The notes beneath the pieces are model-generated. The model did no database searches, was not told the DNA's origin, and worked only from the letters and a program-made list of their open reading frames with translations. The position numbers and the translations under genes were made by a program. DNA of 64,000 nt from Aurelia coerulea (taxonomy: Eukaryota; Cnidaria; Scyphozoa; Semaeostomeae; Ulmaridae). Where the stretch lies: positions 16,377,484-16,441,483 of the forward strand of contig CM076951.1 in the NCBI GenBank assembly GCA_039566865.1. The letters are read 5' to 3'. Positions 51,965 to 64,000 of the stretch are shown here, piece by piece. Each line of letters opens with the position of its first letter. Within the stretch, counting starts at the first letter, position 1.

Positions 51965-53060
51965 GTAGTTAATAACGTGAGTTAATCCACATTTTTTGTC
52001 TTAATTATTTTGTTTTATTTGAGAAAATAAACAATTAATCAATCGATGTTTGTTGATGCAGTAATGCTAAAATAAGACTAAAAAAAGAACTAATGTCTAT
52101 AGTAATGTTTCCAAGAATGGTTGCTGCAACACTAATATAGTGCTATAAAAGAAGTAGCTGGAAGAACTAAAGTTTTAAAGAACCATGAGCGCAATACTCT
52201 TTATAATATGAATTGTAGCTAATAAAGTGCGTTAAACCACACTTTTTGCGGTTTTATTTTGTTTTCTTTGAGAAAATAAACATTCAATTAATCGATGTTT
52301 GTTGATGTAGTAAAGCTAAAATAGGACTAAAAAAAGATCTAATGTCTATAGTAATGTTTCCAAGATTGGTTGTTGCAGCACTAATATAGTGCTATAGAAG
52401 AAGTAGATTGCAGAACTAAAGTTTTAAAGAACGATGAGCGCAATACTCTTTATAATATGAATTGTAGCTAATAATGTGCGTTAAACCACACTTTTTGTGG
52501 TTTTATTTTGTTTTATTTGAGAAAATAAACTTTAATTAATCGATGTTTGTTGATGAGTTAAAGCTAAAATAAGACGAAAGAAAAAACTACTGTTTGTAGT
52601 AATGTTTCCAAGAATGGTTGCTGCAGTACTAATATAGTGCTATATAAGAAGTAGCTGGCAGAACTACTAAAGTTTTAAGATGAACGATGCGTGATGATGA
52701 GTGCGATGAGTGCCTTACTCTTTATAATATGAATTGTAGCTAATAAAGTGCGTTAAACCACACTTTTTGTGGTTTTATTTTGTTTTCTTTGAGAAAATAA
52801 ACATTCAATTAATCGATGTTTGTTGATGCAGTAAAGCTAAAATTAGACTAAAAAAAGAACTAATGTCTATAGTAATGTTTCCAAGAATGGTTGCTGCAGC
52901 ACTAATCTAGTGATATAAAAGAAGTAGCTGGCAGAACTAAAATTTTAAAGAACCATGAGCACAATACTCTTTATAATATGAATTGTAGCTAATAAAGTGC
53001 GTTAAACCACAATTTTTGTGGTTTTATTTTGTTTTCTTTGAGAAAATAAACATTTAATTA
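51965..53060. repeat. 1.1-kb satellite block, partner of 14330-15420
   Basis: Second copy of the block 37.6 kb away, with scattered substitutions (for example gatgcgtgatgatgag for gatgagtgatgataag). Confidence 0.82.
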
Positions 53061-54389
53061 ATCGATGTTTGTTGATGCAGTAAAGCTAGAAAAAGACTAA
53101 AAAAGAACTAATGTCTAAAGTAATCTTTCCAAGATTGGTTGTTGCAGCACTAATATAGTGCTCTATAAGAAGTAGCTGGCAGAACTCAAGTTTTGAAGAA
53201 CGAGGAGCGCAATACTCTTTATAATATGAATTATAGCCAATAAAGTGAGTTAATCTACATTTTTTGTCTTTATATTTTGTTTTCTTTGAGAAAATAAACC
53301 CTTTATTAATCGATGTTTGTTGATGCAGTAAAGCTAAAATAAGACTAAAGAAAGAACTAATGTCTATAGTAATGTTTCCAAAAATGGTTGCTGCAACACT
53401 AATATACTGCTATAAAAGAAGTTGCTGTCAGAACTAAAGTTTTAAAGAACTATGAGCGCAATACTCTTTATAATATGAATTGTAGCTAATAATGTGAGTT
53501 AATCTACAATTTTTGTGGTTAGATTTTGCTTTATTTGAGAAAATAAACACTTAATTAATCGATGTTTGTTGATGCAGTAAAGCTAAAATAAGACTAAAGA
53601 AAGAACTAATGTCTATAGTAATGTTTCCAAGAATGGCTGCTGCAACACTAATATAGTGCTATATAAGAAGTAGCTGGCAGAACTCAAGTTTTAAGGAACT
53701 ATGAGCGCAATACTCTTTATAATATGAATTGTAGCTAATAAAGTGAGTTAATCCACATTTTTTGTCTTTATATTTTGTTTTCATTTGAGAAAATAAACAT
53801 TTAATTAATCGATGTTTGTTGATGCAGTAAAGCTAAAATAAGACTAAAGAAAGAACTAATGTCTATAGTAATGTTTCCAAAAATGGTTGCTGCAACACTA
53901 ATAATGTGCCATAAAAGAAGTTGCTGGCAGAACTAAAGTTTTAAAGAACGATGAGCGCAATACTCTTTATAATATGAATTGTAGCTAATAAAGTGCGTTA
54001 AACCACACTTTTTGTGGTTTTATTTTGTTTTCTTTGAGAAAATAAACATTTAATTAAACGATGTTTGTTGATGAGTTAAAGCTAAAAGAAGTCTAAAGAA
54101 AAAACTAATGCTATAGTAATGTTTCCAAGAATGGTTGCTGCAGTACTAATATAGTGCTATAAAAGAAGTAGCTGGCAGAACTCAAGTTTTAAAGACCTAT
54201 GAGCGCAATACTCTTTATAATATGAATTGTAGCTAATAAAGTGCGTTAATCCATACTTTTTGTGTTTATATTTTGTTTTTTTGAGAAAATAAACATTTAA
54301 ATTAATCGATGTTTGTTGATGCAGTAAAGCTAAAATAAGACTAAAGAAAAACTAATGTCTATAGTAATGTTTCCAAGAATGGTTGCTGC

Positions 54390-54406
54390 AGCACTAATAT
54401 AGTGCT
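54390..54406. other. Example of second monomer inverted repeat
   Basis: agcacta (54390-54396), loop ata, tagtgct (54400-54406). It recurs at the same phase. Many monomers have a one-arm change (gtacta left arm, or tagtac right arm) and one deletion-bearing lineage lacks it. Confidence 0.8.
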
Positions 54407-57400
54407 ATAAAAGAAGTAGCTGGCAGAACTAAAGTTTTAAAGACCTATGAGCGCAATACTCTTTATAATATGAATTGTAGCTAATAAAGTGAGTTAATCA
54501 ACACTTTTTGTGGTTTTATTTTGTTTTCTTTGAGAAAATAAACATTTAATTAAACGATGTTTGTTGATGCAGTAAAGCTAAAATAAGACTAAAGAAAGAA
54601 CTAATGTCTATAGTAATGTTTCCAAGAATGGTTGCTGCAGCACTAATATAGTGCTATATAAGAAGTAGCTGGCAGAACTCAAGTTTTAAAGAACCTATGA
54701 GCGCAATACTCTTTATAATATGAATTGTAGCTAATAAAGTGAGTTAATCAACAATTTTTGTGGTTTTATTTTGTTTTATTTGAGAAAATAAACATTTAAT
54801 TAATCGATGTTTGTTGATGCAGTAAAGCTAAAATAAGACTAAAGAAAGAACTAATGTCTATAGTAATGTTTCCAAGAATGGTTGCTGCAACACTAATATA
54901 GTGCTATATAAGAAGTAGCTGGCAGAACTCAAGTTTTAAAGAACTATGAGCGCAATACTCTTTATAATATGAATTGTAGCTAATAAAGTGAGTTAATCCA
55001 AATTTTTTGTCTTTATATTTTGTTTTATTTGAGAAAATAAACATTTAATTAATCGATTTTTGCTGATGCAGTAAAGCTAAAATAAGACTAAAGAAAGAAC
55101 TAATGTCTATAGTAATGTTTCCAAAAATGGTTGCTGCAACACTAATATAGTGCCATAAAAGAAGTTGCTGGCAGAACTAAAGTTTTAAAGAACGATGAGC
55201 GCAATACTCTTTATAATATTAATTTTAGCTAATAAAGTGCGTTAAACCACACTTTTTGTTGTTTTATTTTGTTTTCTTTGAGAAAATAAACATTTAATTA
55301 AACGATGTTTGTTGATGAGTTAAAGCTAAAAGAAGACTAAAGAAAAAACTAATGCTCATAGTAATGTTTCCAAGAATGGTTGCTGCAGTACTAATATAGT
55401 GCTATAAAAGAAGTAGCTGGCAGAACTCAAGTTTTAAAGACCTATGAGCGCAATACTCTTTATAATATGAATTGTAGCTAATAAAGTGCGTTAATCCATA
55501 CTTTTTGTGTTTATATTTTCTTTTTTTAGAGAAAATAAACATTTAAATTATCGATGTTTGTTGACGCAGAAAAGCTAAAATAATACTAAAGAAAAGACTA
55601 ATGTCTATAGTAATGTTTCCAAGAATGGTTGCTACAGCACTAATATAGTGCTATAAAAGAAGTAGATGGCAGAACTAAAGTTTTAAAGACCTATGAGCGC
55701 AATACTCTTTATAATATGAATTGTAGCTAATAAAGTGAGTTAATCAACGATTTTTGTCTTAAAATTTTGTTTTATTTGAGAAAATAAACATTTAATTAAT
55801 CGATGTTTGTTGATGAGTTAAAGCTAAAATAAGACTAAAGAAAGAACTAATGTTTATAGTAATGTTTCCAAGAATGGTTGCTGCAGTACTAATATAGTGC
55901 TATATAAGAAGTAGCTGGCAGAACTCAAGTTTTAAAGAACTATGAGCGCAATACTCTTTATAATATGAATTGTAGCTAATAAAGTGAGTTAATCCACGAT
56001 TTTTGTGTTTATATTTTGTTTTATTTGAGAAAATAAACATTTAATTAATCGATGTTTGTTGATGCAGTTAAAGCTAAAATAAGACTAAAGAAAGAACTAA
56101 TGTTTATAGTAATGTTTCCAAGAATGGTTGCTGCAGTACTAATATAGTGCTATATAAGAAGTAGCTGGCAGAACTCAAGTTTTAAAGAACGATGAGCGCA
56201 ATACTCTTTATAATATGAATTGTAGCTAATAAAGTGAGTTAATCCATACTTTTTGTGTTTATATTTTCTTTTTTTTGAGAAAATAAACAATTAATTAATC
56301 GATGTTTGTTGATGCAGTAAAGCTAAAATAAGACTAAAGAAAGAACTAATGTCTATAGTAATGTTTCCAAAAATGGTTGCTGCAACACTAATATAGTGCC
56401 ATAAAAGAAGTTGCTGGCAGAACTAAAGTTTTAAAGAACGATGAGCGCAATACTCTTTATAATATGAATTGTAGCTAATAAAGTGCGTTAATCAACACTT
56501 TTTGTGGTTTTATTTTGTTTTCTTTGAGAAAATAAACATTTAATTAATCGATGTTTGTTGATGCAGTTAAAGCTAAAATAAGACTAAAGAAAGAACTAAT
56601 GTCTATAGTAATGTTTCCAAGAATGGTTGCTGCAACACTAATATAGTGCCATAAAAGAAGTTGCTTGAGAACTAAAGTTTTAAAGAACGATGAGCGCAAT
56701 ACTCTTTATAATATGAATTGTAGCTAATAAAGTGCGTTAAACCACACTTTTTGTGGTTTTATTTTGTTTTCTTTGAGAAAATAAACATTTAATTAAACGA
56801 TTTTTGTTGATGAGTTAAAGGTAAAATAAGACTAAAGAAAGAACTAATGTCTATAGTAATGTTTCCAAGAATGGTTGCTGCAACACTAATATAGTGCTAT
56901 AAAAGAAGTAGCTGGCAGAACTAAAGTTTTAAAGAACGATGAGCGCAATACTCTTTATAATATGAATTGTAGCTAATAAAGTGCGTTAATCCACATTTTT
57001 TGTGTTTATATTTTGTTTTCTTTGAGAAAATAAACATTTAATTAATCGATGTTTGTTGATGCAGTAAAGCTAAAATAAGACTAAAGAAAGAACTAATGTC
57101 TATAGTAATGTTTCCAAAAATGGTTGCTGCAACACTAATATAGTGCCATAAAAGAAGTTGCTGGCAGAACTAAAGTTTTAAAGAACGATGAGCGCAATAC
57201 TCTTTATAATATGAATTGTAGCTAATAAAGTGCGTTAAACCAGACCTTTTTGTGGTTTTATTTTGTTTTCTTTGAGAAAATAAACATTTAATTAAACGAT
57301 GTTTGTTGATGAGTTAAAGCTAAAATAAGACTAAAGAAAGAACTAATGATTATAGTAATGTTTCCAAGAATGGTTGCTGCAGTACTAATATAGTGCTATA

Positions 57401-60400
57401 TAAGAAGTAGCTGGCAGAACTCAAGTTTTAAAGAACTATGAGCGCAATACTCTTTATAATATGAATTGTAGCTAATAAAGTGAGTTAATCCACAATTTTT
57501 GTGTTTATATTTTGTTTTTTTGAGAAAATAAACCCTTTATTAATCGATATTTGTTGCTGCAGTAAAGCTAAAATAAGACTAAAGAAAGAACTAATGTCTA
57601 TAGTAATGTTTCCAAAAATGGTTGCTGCAACACTAATATACTGCTATAAAAGAAGTTGCTGTCAGAACTAAAGTTTTAAAGAACTATGAGCGCAATACTC
57701 TTTATAATATGAATTGTAGCTAATAATGTGAGTTAATCTACAATTTTTGTCTTTAGATTTTGCTTTATTTGAGAAAATAAACACTTAATTAATCGATGTT
57801 TGTTGATGCAGTAAAGCTAAAATAAGACTAAAGAAAGAACTAATGTCTATAGTAATGTTTCCAAAAATGGTTGCTGCAACACTAATATAGTGCTATAAAA
57901 GAAGTTGCTGGCAGAACTAAAGTTTTAAAGAAGGATGAGCGCAATACTCTTTATAATATGAATTGTAGCTAATAAAGTGCGTTAAACCACACTTTTTGTG
58001 GTTTTATTTTGTTTTCTTTGAGAAAATAAACATTTAATTAAACGATGTTTGTTGATGAGTTAAAGCTAAAATAAGACTAAAGAAAGAACTAATGTCTATA
58101 GTAATGTTTCCAAGAATGGTTGCTGCAACACTAATATAGTGCTATAAAAGAAGTAGCTGGCAGAACTAAAGTTTTAAAGAACGATGAGCGCAATACTCTT
58201 TATAATATGAATTGTAGCTAATAAAGTGAGTTAATCCACAATTTTTGTGTTTATATTTTGTTTTTTTGAGAAAATAAACATTTAATTAATCGATGTTTGT
58301 TGATGCAGTAAAGCTAAAATAAGACTAAAGAAAGAACTAATGTCTATAGTAATGTTTCCAAAAATGGTTGCTGCAACACTAATATAGTGCTATAAAAGAA
58401 GTTGCTGGCAGAACTAAAGTTTTAAAGAACGATGAGCGCAATACTCTTTATAATATGAATTGTAGCTAATAAAGTGCGTTAAACAACACTTTTTGTGGTT
58501 TTATTTTGTTTTCTTTGAGAAAATAAACATTTAATTAATCGATGTTTGTTGATGCAGTAAAGCTAAAATAAGACTAAAGAAAGAACTAATGTCTATAGTA
58601 ATGTTTCCAAGAATGGTTGCTGCAACACTAATAATGTGCCATAAAAGAAGTTGCTGGCAGAACTAAAATTTTAAAGGACGATGAGCGCAATACTCTTTAT
58701 AATATGAATTGTAGCTAATAAAGTGAGTTAATCCACATTTTTGTGTTTTTATTTTGTTTTTTTGAGAAAATAAACCCTTTATTAATCGATGTTTGTTGAT
58801 GCAGTAAAGCTAAAATAAGACTAAAGAAAGAACTAATGTCTATAGTAATGTTTCCAAAAATGGTTGCTGCAACACTAATATAGTGCTATAAAAGAAGTAG
58901 CTGGCAGAACTCAAGTTTTAAAGAACTATGAGCGCAATACTCTTTATAATATGAATTGTAGCTAATAAAGTGAGTTAATCAACGATTTTTGTCTTTTTAT
59001 TTTGTTTTATTTGAGAAAATAAACATTTAATTAATCGATGTTTGTTGATGCAGTAAAGCTAAATAAAATAAGACTAAAGAAAGAACTATTGTCTATAGTA
59101 ATGTTTCCAAGAATGGTTGCTGCAGCACTAATATAGTGCTATAAAAGAAGTTGCTGGCAGAACTAAAGTTTTAAAGAACAATGGGCGCAATACTCTTTAT
59201 AATATGAATTGTAGCTAATAAAGTGCGTTAAACCACACTTTTTGTGGTTTTATTTTGTTTTCTTTGAGAAAATAAACATTTAATTAAACGATGTTTGTTG
59301 ATGAGTTAAAGCTAAAATAAGACTAAAGAAAGAACTAATGATTATAGTAATGTTTCCAAGAATGGTTGCTGCAGTACTAATATAGTGCTATATAAGAAGT
59401 AGCTGGCAGAACTCAAGTTTTAAAGAACTATGAGCGCAATACTCTTTATAATATGAATTGTAGCTAATAAAGTGAGTTAATCCACAATTTTTGTGTTTAT
59501 ATTTTGTTTTTTTGAGAAAATAAACCTTTATTAATCGATGTTTGTTGATGCAGTAAAGCTAAAATAAGACTAAAGAAAGAACTAATGTCTATAGTAATGT
59601 TTCCAAAAATGGTTGCTGCAACACTAATATAGTGCTATAAAAGAAGTTGCTGGCAGAACTAAAGTTTTAAAGAACGATGAGCGCAATACTCTTTATAATA
59701 TGAATTGTAGCTAATAAAGTGCGTTAATCCACACTTTTTGTGTTTATATTTTGTTTTTTTGAGAAAATAAACATTTAATTAATCGATGTTTGTTGATGCA
59801 GTAAAGCTAAAATAAGACTAAAGAAAGAACTAATGTCTATAGTAATGTTTCCAAAAATGGTTGCTGCAACACTAATATAGTGCATAAGAAGTTGCTGGCA
59901 GAACTAAAGTTTTAAAGAACGATGAGCGCAATACTCTTTATAATATGAATTGTAGCTAATAAAGTGAGTTAATCAACACTTTTTGTGGTTTTATTTTGTT
60001 TTCTTTGAGAAAATAAACATTTAATTAATCAATGTTTGTTGATGCAGTAAAGCTAAAATAAGACTAAAGAAAGAACTAATGTCTATAGTAATGTTTCCAA
60101 GAATGGTTGCTGCAACACTAATATAGTGCTATAAAAGAAGTTGCTGGCAGAACTAAAGTTTTAAAGAACGATGAGCGCAATACTCTTTATAATATGAATT
60201 GTAGCTAATAAAGTGCGTTAAACCACACTTTTTGTGGTTTTATTTTGTTTTCTTTGAGAAAATAAACATTTAATTAAACGATGTTTGTTGATGAGTTAAA
60301 GCTAAAATAAGACTAAAGAAAGAACTAATGATTATAGTAATGTTTCCAAGAATGGTTGCTGCAGTACTAATATAGTGCTATATAAGAAGTAGCTGGCAGA

Positions 60401-60814
60401 ACTCAAGTTTTAAAGAACTATGAGCGCAATACTCTTTATAATATGAATTGTAGCTAATAAAGTGAGTTAATCCACAATTTTTGTGTTTTATTTTGTTTTT
60501 TTGAGAAAATAAACCCTTTATTAATCGATGTTTGTTGATGCAGTAAAGCTAAAATAAGACTAAAGAAAGAACTAATGTCTATAGTAATGTTTCCAAAAAT
60601 GGTTGCTGCAACACTAATATAGTGCCATAAAAGAAGTTGCTGGCAGAACTAAAGTTTTAAAGAACGATGAGCGCAATACTCTTTATAATATGAATTGTAG
60701 CTAATAAAGTGCGTTAATCAACACTTTTTGTGGTTTTATTTTGTTTTCTTTGAGAAAATAAACATTTAATTAACCGAAGTTTGTGGATGCAGTAAAGCTG
60801 GAATTAGACTAAAG

Positions 60815-60860
60815 AAAGTACTATGTAATGTTATTATACTATACTATACTATAGTAATGT
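60815..60860. repeat. Private TATAC microsatellite inside one monomer
   Basis: Between actatgtaatgttat and agtaatgtttcc, this monomer contains three to four tandem atact/tatac pentamers where others have aatgtctat. It lengthens the monomer by about 20 bases. I saw no second copy. The same monomer has other private changes upstream (aaccgaagtttgtggatg, gctggaattag). Confidence 0.85.
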
Positions 60861-63721
60861 TTCCAAGAATGGTTGCTGCAACAGTAATATAGTGCTATAA
60901 AAGAAGTAGCTGGCAGAACTAAAGTTTTAAAGAACGATGAGCGCAATTCTCTTTATAATATCAATTTTAGCTAATAAAGTGCGTTAATCCACACTTTTTG
61001 TGGTTTTATTTTGTTTTTTTGAGAAAATAAACATTTAATTAATCGATGTTTGTTGATGCAGTAAAGCTAAAATAAGACTAAAGAAAGAACTAATGTCTAT
61101 AGTAATGTTTCCAAGAATGGTTGCTGCAAAACTAATATAGTGCTATAAAAGAAGTAGCTGGCAGATCTAAAGTTTTAAAGAACTATGAGCGCAATACTCT
61201 TTATAATATGAATTGTAGCTAATAAAGTGCGTTAAACCACACTTTTTGTGGTTTTATTTTGTTTTATTTGAGAAAATAAACATTTAATTAATCGATGTTT
61301 GTTGATGCAGTAAAGCTAAAATAAGACTAAAGAAAGAACTAATGTCTATAGTAATGTTTCCAAAAATGGTTGCTGCAACACTAATATAGTGCATAAAAGA
61401 AGTTGCTGGCAGAACTAAAGTTTTAAAGAACGAGGAGCGCAATACTCTTTATAATATGAATTGTAGCTAATAAAGTGAGTTAATCCACACTTTTTGTGTT
61501 TATATTTTGTTTTCTTTGAGAAAATAAACATTTAATTAATCGATGTTTGTTGATGCAGTAAAGCTAAAATTAGACTAAAGAAAGAACTAATGTCTATAGT
61601 AATGTTTCCAAAAATGGTTGCTGCAACACTAATATAGTGCCATAAAAGAAGTTGCTGGCAGAACTCAAGTTTTAAAGAACGATGAGCGCAATACTCTTTA
61701 TAATATGAATTGTAGCTAATAAAGTGAGTTAATCCACAATTTTTGTGGTTTATATTTTGTTTTTTTGAGAAAATAAACATTTAATTAATCGATGTTTGTT
61801 GATGCAGTAAAGCTAAAATAAGACTAAAGAAAGAACTAATGTCTATAGTAATGTTTCCAAAAATGGTTGCTGCAACACTAATATAGTGCTATAAAAGAAG
61901 TAGCTGGCAGAACTAAAGTTTTAAAGAACGATGAGCGCAATACTCTTTATAATATGAATTGTAGCTAATAAAGTGCGTTAAACCACACTTTTTGTGGTTT
62001 TATTTTGTTTTTTTGAGAAAATAAACATTTAATTAATCGATGTTTGTTGATGAGTTAAAGCTAAAATAAGACTAAAGAAAGAACTAATGTTTATAGTAAT
62101 GTTTCCAAGAATGGTTGCTGCAGTACTAATATAGTGCTATATAAGAAGTAGCTGGCAGAACTCAAGTTTTAAAGAACTATGAGCGCAATACTCTTTATAA
62201 TATGAATTGTAGCTAATAAAGTGCGTTAAACCACACTTTTTGTGGTTTTATTTTGTTTTATTTGAGAAAATAAACATTTAATTAATCGATGTTTGTTGAT
62301 GCAGTAAAGCTAAAATAAGACTAAAGAAAGAACTAATGTCTATAGTAATGTTTCCAAAAATGGTTGCTGCAACACTAATATAGTGCCATAAAAGAAGTTG
62401 CTGGCAGAACTAAAGTTTTAAAGAAGGATGAGCGCAATACTCTTTATAATATGAATTGTAGCTAATAAAGTGAGTTAATCCACACTTTTTGTGTTTATAT
62501 TTTGTTTTCTTTGAGAAAATAAACATTAATTAATCGATGTTTGTTGATGCAGTAAAGCTAAAATAAGACTAAAGAAAGAACTAATGTCTATAGTAATGTT
62601 TCCAAAAATGGTTGCTGCAACACTAATATAGTGCCATAAAAGAAGTTGCTGGCAGAACTAAAGTTTTAAAGAACGATGAGCGCAATACTCTTTATAATAT
62701 GAATTGTAGCTAATAAAGTGAGTTAATCCACACTTTTTGTGGTTTTATTTTGTTTTCTTTGAGAAAATAAACATTTAATTAATCGATGTTTGTTGATGCA
62801 GTAAAGCTAAAATAAGACTAAAGAAAGAACTAATGTCTATAGTAATGTTTCCAAGAATGGTTGCTGCAGTACTAATATAGTGCTATAAAAGAAGTAGCTG
62901 GCAGAACTCAAGTTTTAAAGAACTATGAGCGCAATACTCTTTATAATATGAATTGTAGCTAATAAAGTGAGTTAATCCACATTTTTTGTGTTTATATTTT
63001 GTTTTATTTGAGAAAATAAACATTTAATTAATCGATGTTTGTTGATGCAGTAAAGCTAAAATAAGACTAAAGAAAGAACTACTGTCTATAGTAATGTTTC
63101 CAAGAATGGTTGCTGCAACACTAATATAGTGCTATAAAAGAAGTAGCTGGCAGAACTAAAGTTTTAAAGAACGATGAGCGCAATACTCTTTATAATATGA
63201 ATTGTAGCTAATAAAGTGCGTTAAACCACACTTTTTGTGGTTTTATTTTGTTTTCTTTGAGAAAATAAACATTTAATTAATCGATGTTTGTTGATGCAGT
63301 AAAGCTAAAATAAGACTAAAGAAAGAACTAATGTCTATAGTAATGTTTCCAAGAATGGTTGCTGCAACACTAATATAGTGCTATATAAGAAGTAGCTGGC
63401 AGAACTCAAGTTTTAAAGAACGATGAGCGCAATACTCTTTATAATATGAATTGTAGCTAATAAAGTGAGTTAATCTACACTTTTTGTGGTTTATATTTTG
63501 TTTTATTTGAGAAAATAAACATTTAATTAATCGATGTTTGTTGATGCAGTAAAGCTAAAATAAGACTAAAGAAAGAACTAATGTCTATAGTAATGTTTCC
63601 AAGAATGGTTGCTGCAACACTAATATAGTGCTATAAAAGAAGTAGCTGGCAGAACTAAAGTTTTAAAGAACGATGAGCGCAATACTCTTTATAATATGAA
63701 TTGTAGCTAATAAAGTGCGTT

Positions 63722-63742
63722 AAACCACACTTTTTGTGGTTT
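63722..63742. other. Example of perfect 8-bp monomer hairpin
   Basis: aaaccaca (63722-63729), loop ctttt, tgtggttt (63735-63742). It is present in a large share of monomers throughout the array; other monomers have lost the left arm (aatccaca), the right arm (gtcttta or gtgttta), or carry aacaaca. Confidence 0.85.
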
Positions 63743-64000
63743 TATTTTGTTTTCTTTGAGAAAATAAACATTTAATTAATCGATGTTTGTTGATGCAGTA
63801 AAGCTAAAATAAGACTAAAGAAAGAACTAATGTCTATAGTAATGTTTCCAAGAATGGTTGCTGCAACACTAATATAGTGCTATAAAAGAAGTAGCTGGCA
63901 GAACTCAAGTTTTAAAGAACGATGAGTGCAATACTCTTTATAATATGAATTGTAGCTAATAAAGTGAGTTAATCCACATTTTTTGTGTTTATATTTTGTT

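Larger units (their letters stand above)
44878..64000. repeat. Satellite array, right arm (same monomer and orientation)
   Basis: The array resumes at attaatttctatag in the monomer interrupted at 39570, with register preserved, so the two arms were one array before the insertion. About 77 monomers by length. The first 1.5 kb (44878-46380) is nearly identical to 34839-36340, a block in the left arm at an offset of 10039 bases. Toward the right end (about 53.7-64 kb) monomers look closer to one consensus, and I found fewer long distinctive blocks than in the left arm. The array runs out of the window in mid-monomer. Confidence 0.98.

Noticed and set aside
1..64000. CRISPR array
   Set aside because: Regular direct repeats are present, but there are no unique spacers: the whole 248-bp period is the repeat.
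1..64000. Hammerhead ribozyme in the satellite monomer, as in some animal satellites
   Set aside because: gttgatgagttaaag and a downstream gaaa resemble core pieces, but the required CUGANGA box and flanking stems are not present on either strand of the consensus.
1..64000. Polyadenylation signals and TATA-like words in every monomer
   Set aside because: AATAAA and ctttataatatg are expected by base composition at about 29% G+C, and nothing transcribable lies between them.

Overview
The window is eukaryotic, non-coding, repeat-dense nuclear DNA. Apart from one insertion of about 5.3 kb, it is a head-to-tail satellite array with a monomer of about 248-249 bp. One consensus-like monomer counted by hand is about 29% G+C. 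The array occupies 1-39570 and 44878-64000 in the same orientation and monomer register, and it runs off both ends of the window. By length this is roughly 159 monomers on the left and 77 on the right. I see no protein-coding gene, tRNA, rRNA or CRISPR array. The longest open frames are 60-126 codons and are by-products of repeat sequence. Nothing in the satellite names a species. Megasatellite DNA, a minisatellite-cored non-autonomous transposon and the lack of bacterial features suggest a metazoan, probably an invertebrate, but this is weak inference.

The satellite is not a plain array. Its monomers fall into diagnostic subtypes. One has a perfect 8-bp hairpin (aaaccaca / tgtggttt); another replaces it with aatccacattttttgtc. 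The subtypes are ordered into higher-order repeats, the clearest being a four-monomer unit of 995 bp. On top of that lie longer blocks of 0.8-3.7 kb repeated at distances of 1.2 to 37.6 kb. These include a 1.6-kb block present four times, a 2.6-kb block present twice 65 monomers apart, and a 1.03-kb conversion-like patch whose two switch points can be seen. Such layering is what repeated unequal exchange and gene conversion produce in centromeric or pericentromeric satellites. A centromeric role is inference only.

The insertion (39571-44877) consists of two mobile-element copies joined head to tail. Copy A is 760 bp (39571-40330) and copy B is 4547 bp (40331-44877). They share an apparently identical 495-bp 5' module and a 3' module of about 180 bp that differs only in a G-tract. 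Their cores differ: A has an 84-bp filler, while B has a core of about 3.9 kb dominated by a 162-bp minisatellite. Each copy starts TTAACGCC. Each ends with an inverted GGCGTTAA, then a 12-bp-stem hairpin, then one final A. Joining the two satellite flanks rebuilds the unoccupied paralogous monomers exactly, so there is no target-site duplication. No duplication, direct head-to-tail tandem copies, asymmetric terminal inverted repeats, a terminal 3' hairpin and a tandem-repeat core together suggest a non-autonomous rolling-circle (Helentron/HLE2-like) element. The main alternative is a TTAA-targeting cut-and-paste element with a one-base change at the left border. No transposase, Rep/helicase or endonuclease is visible in either copy.
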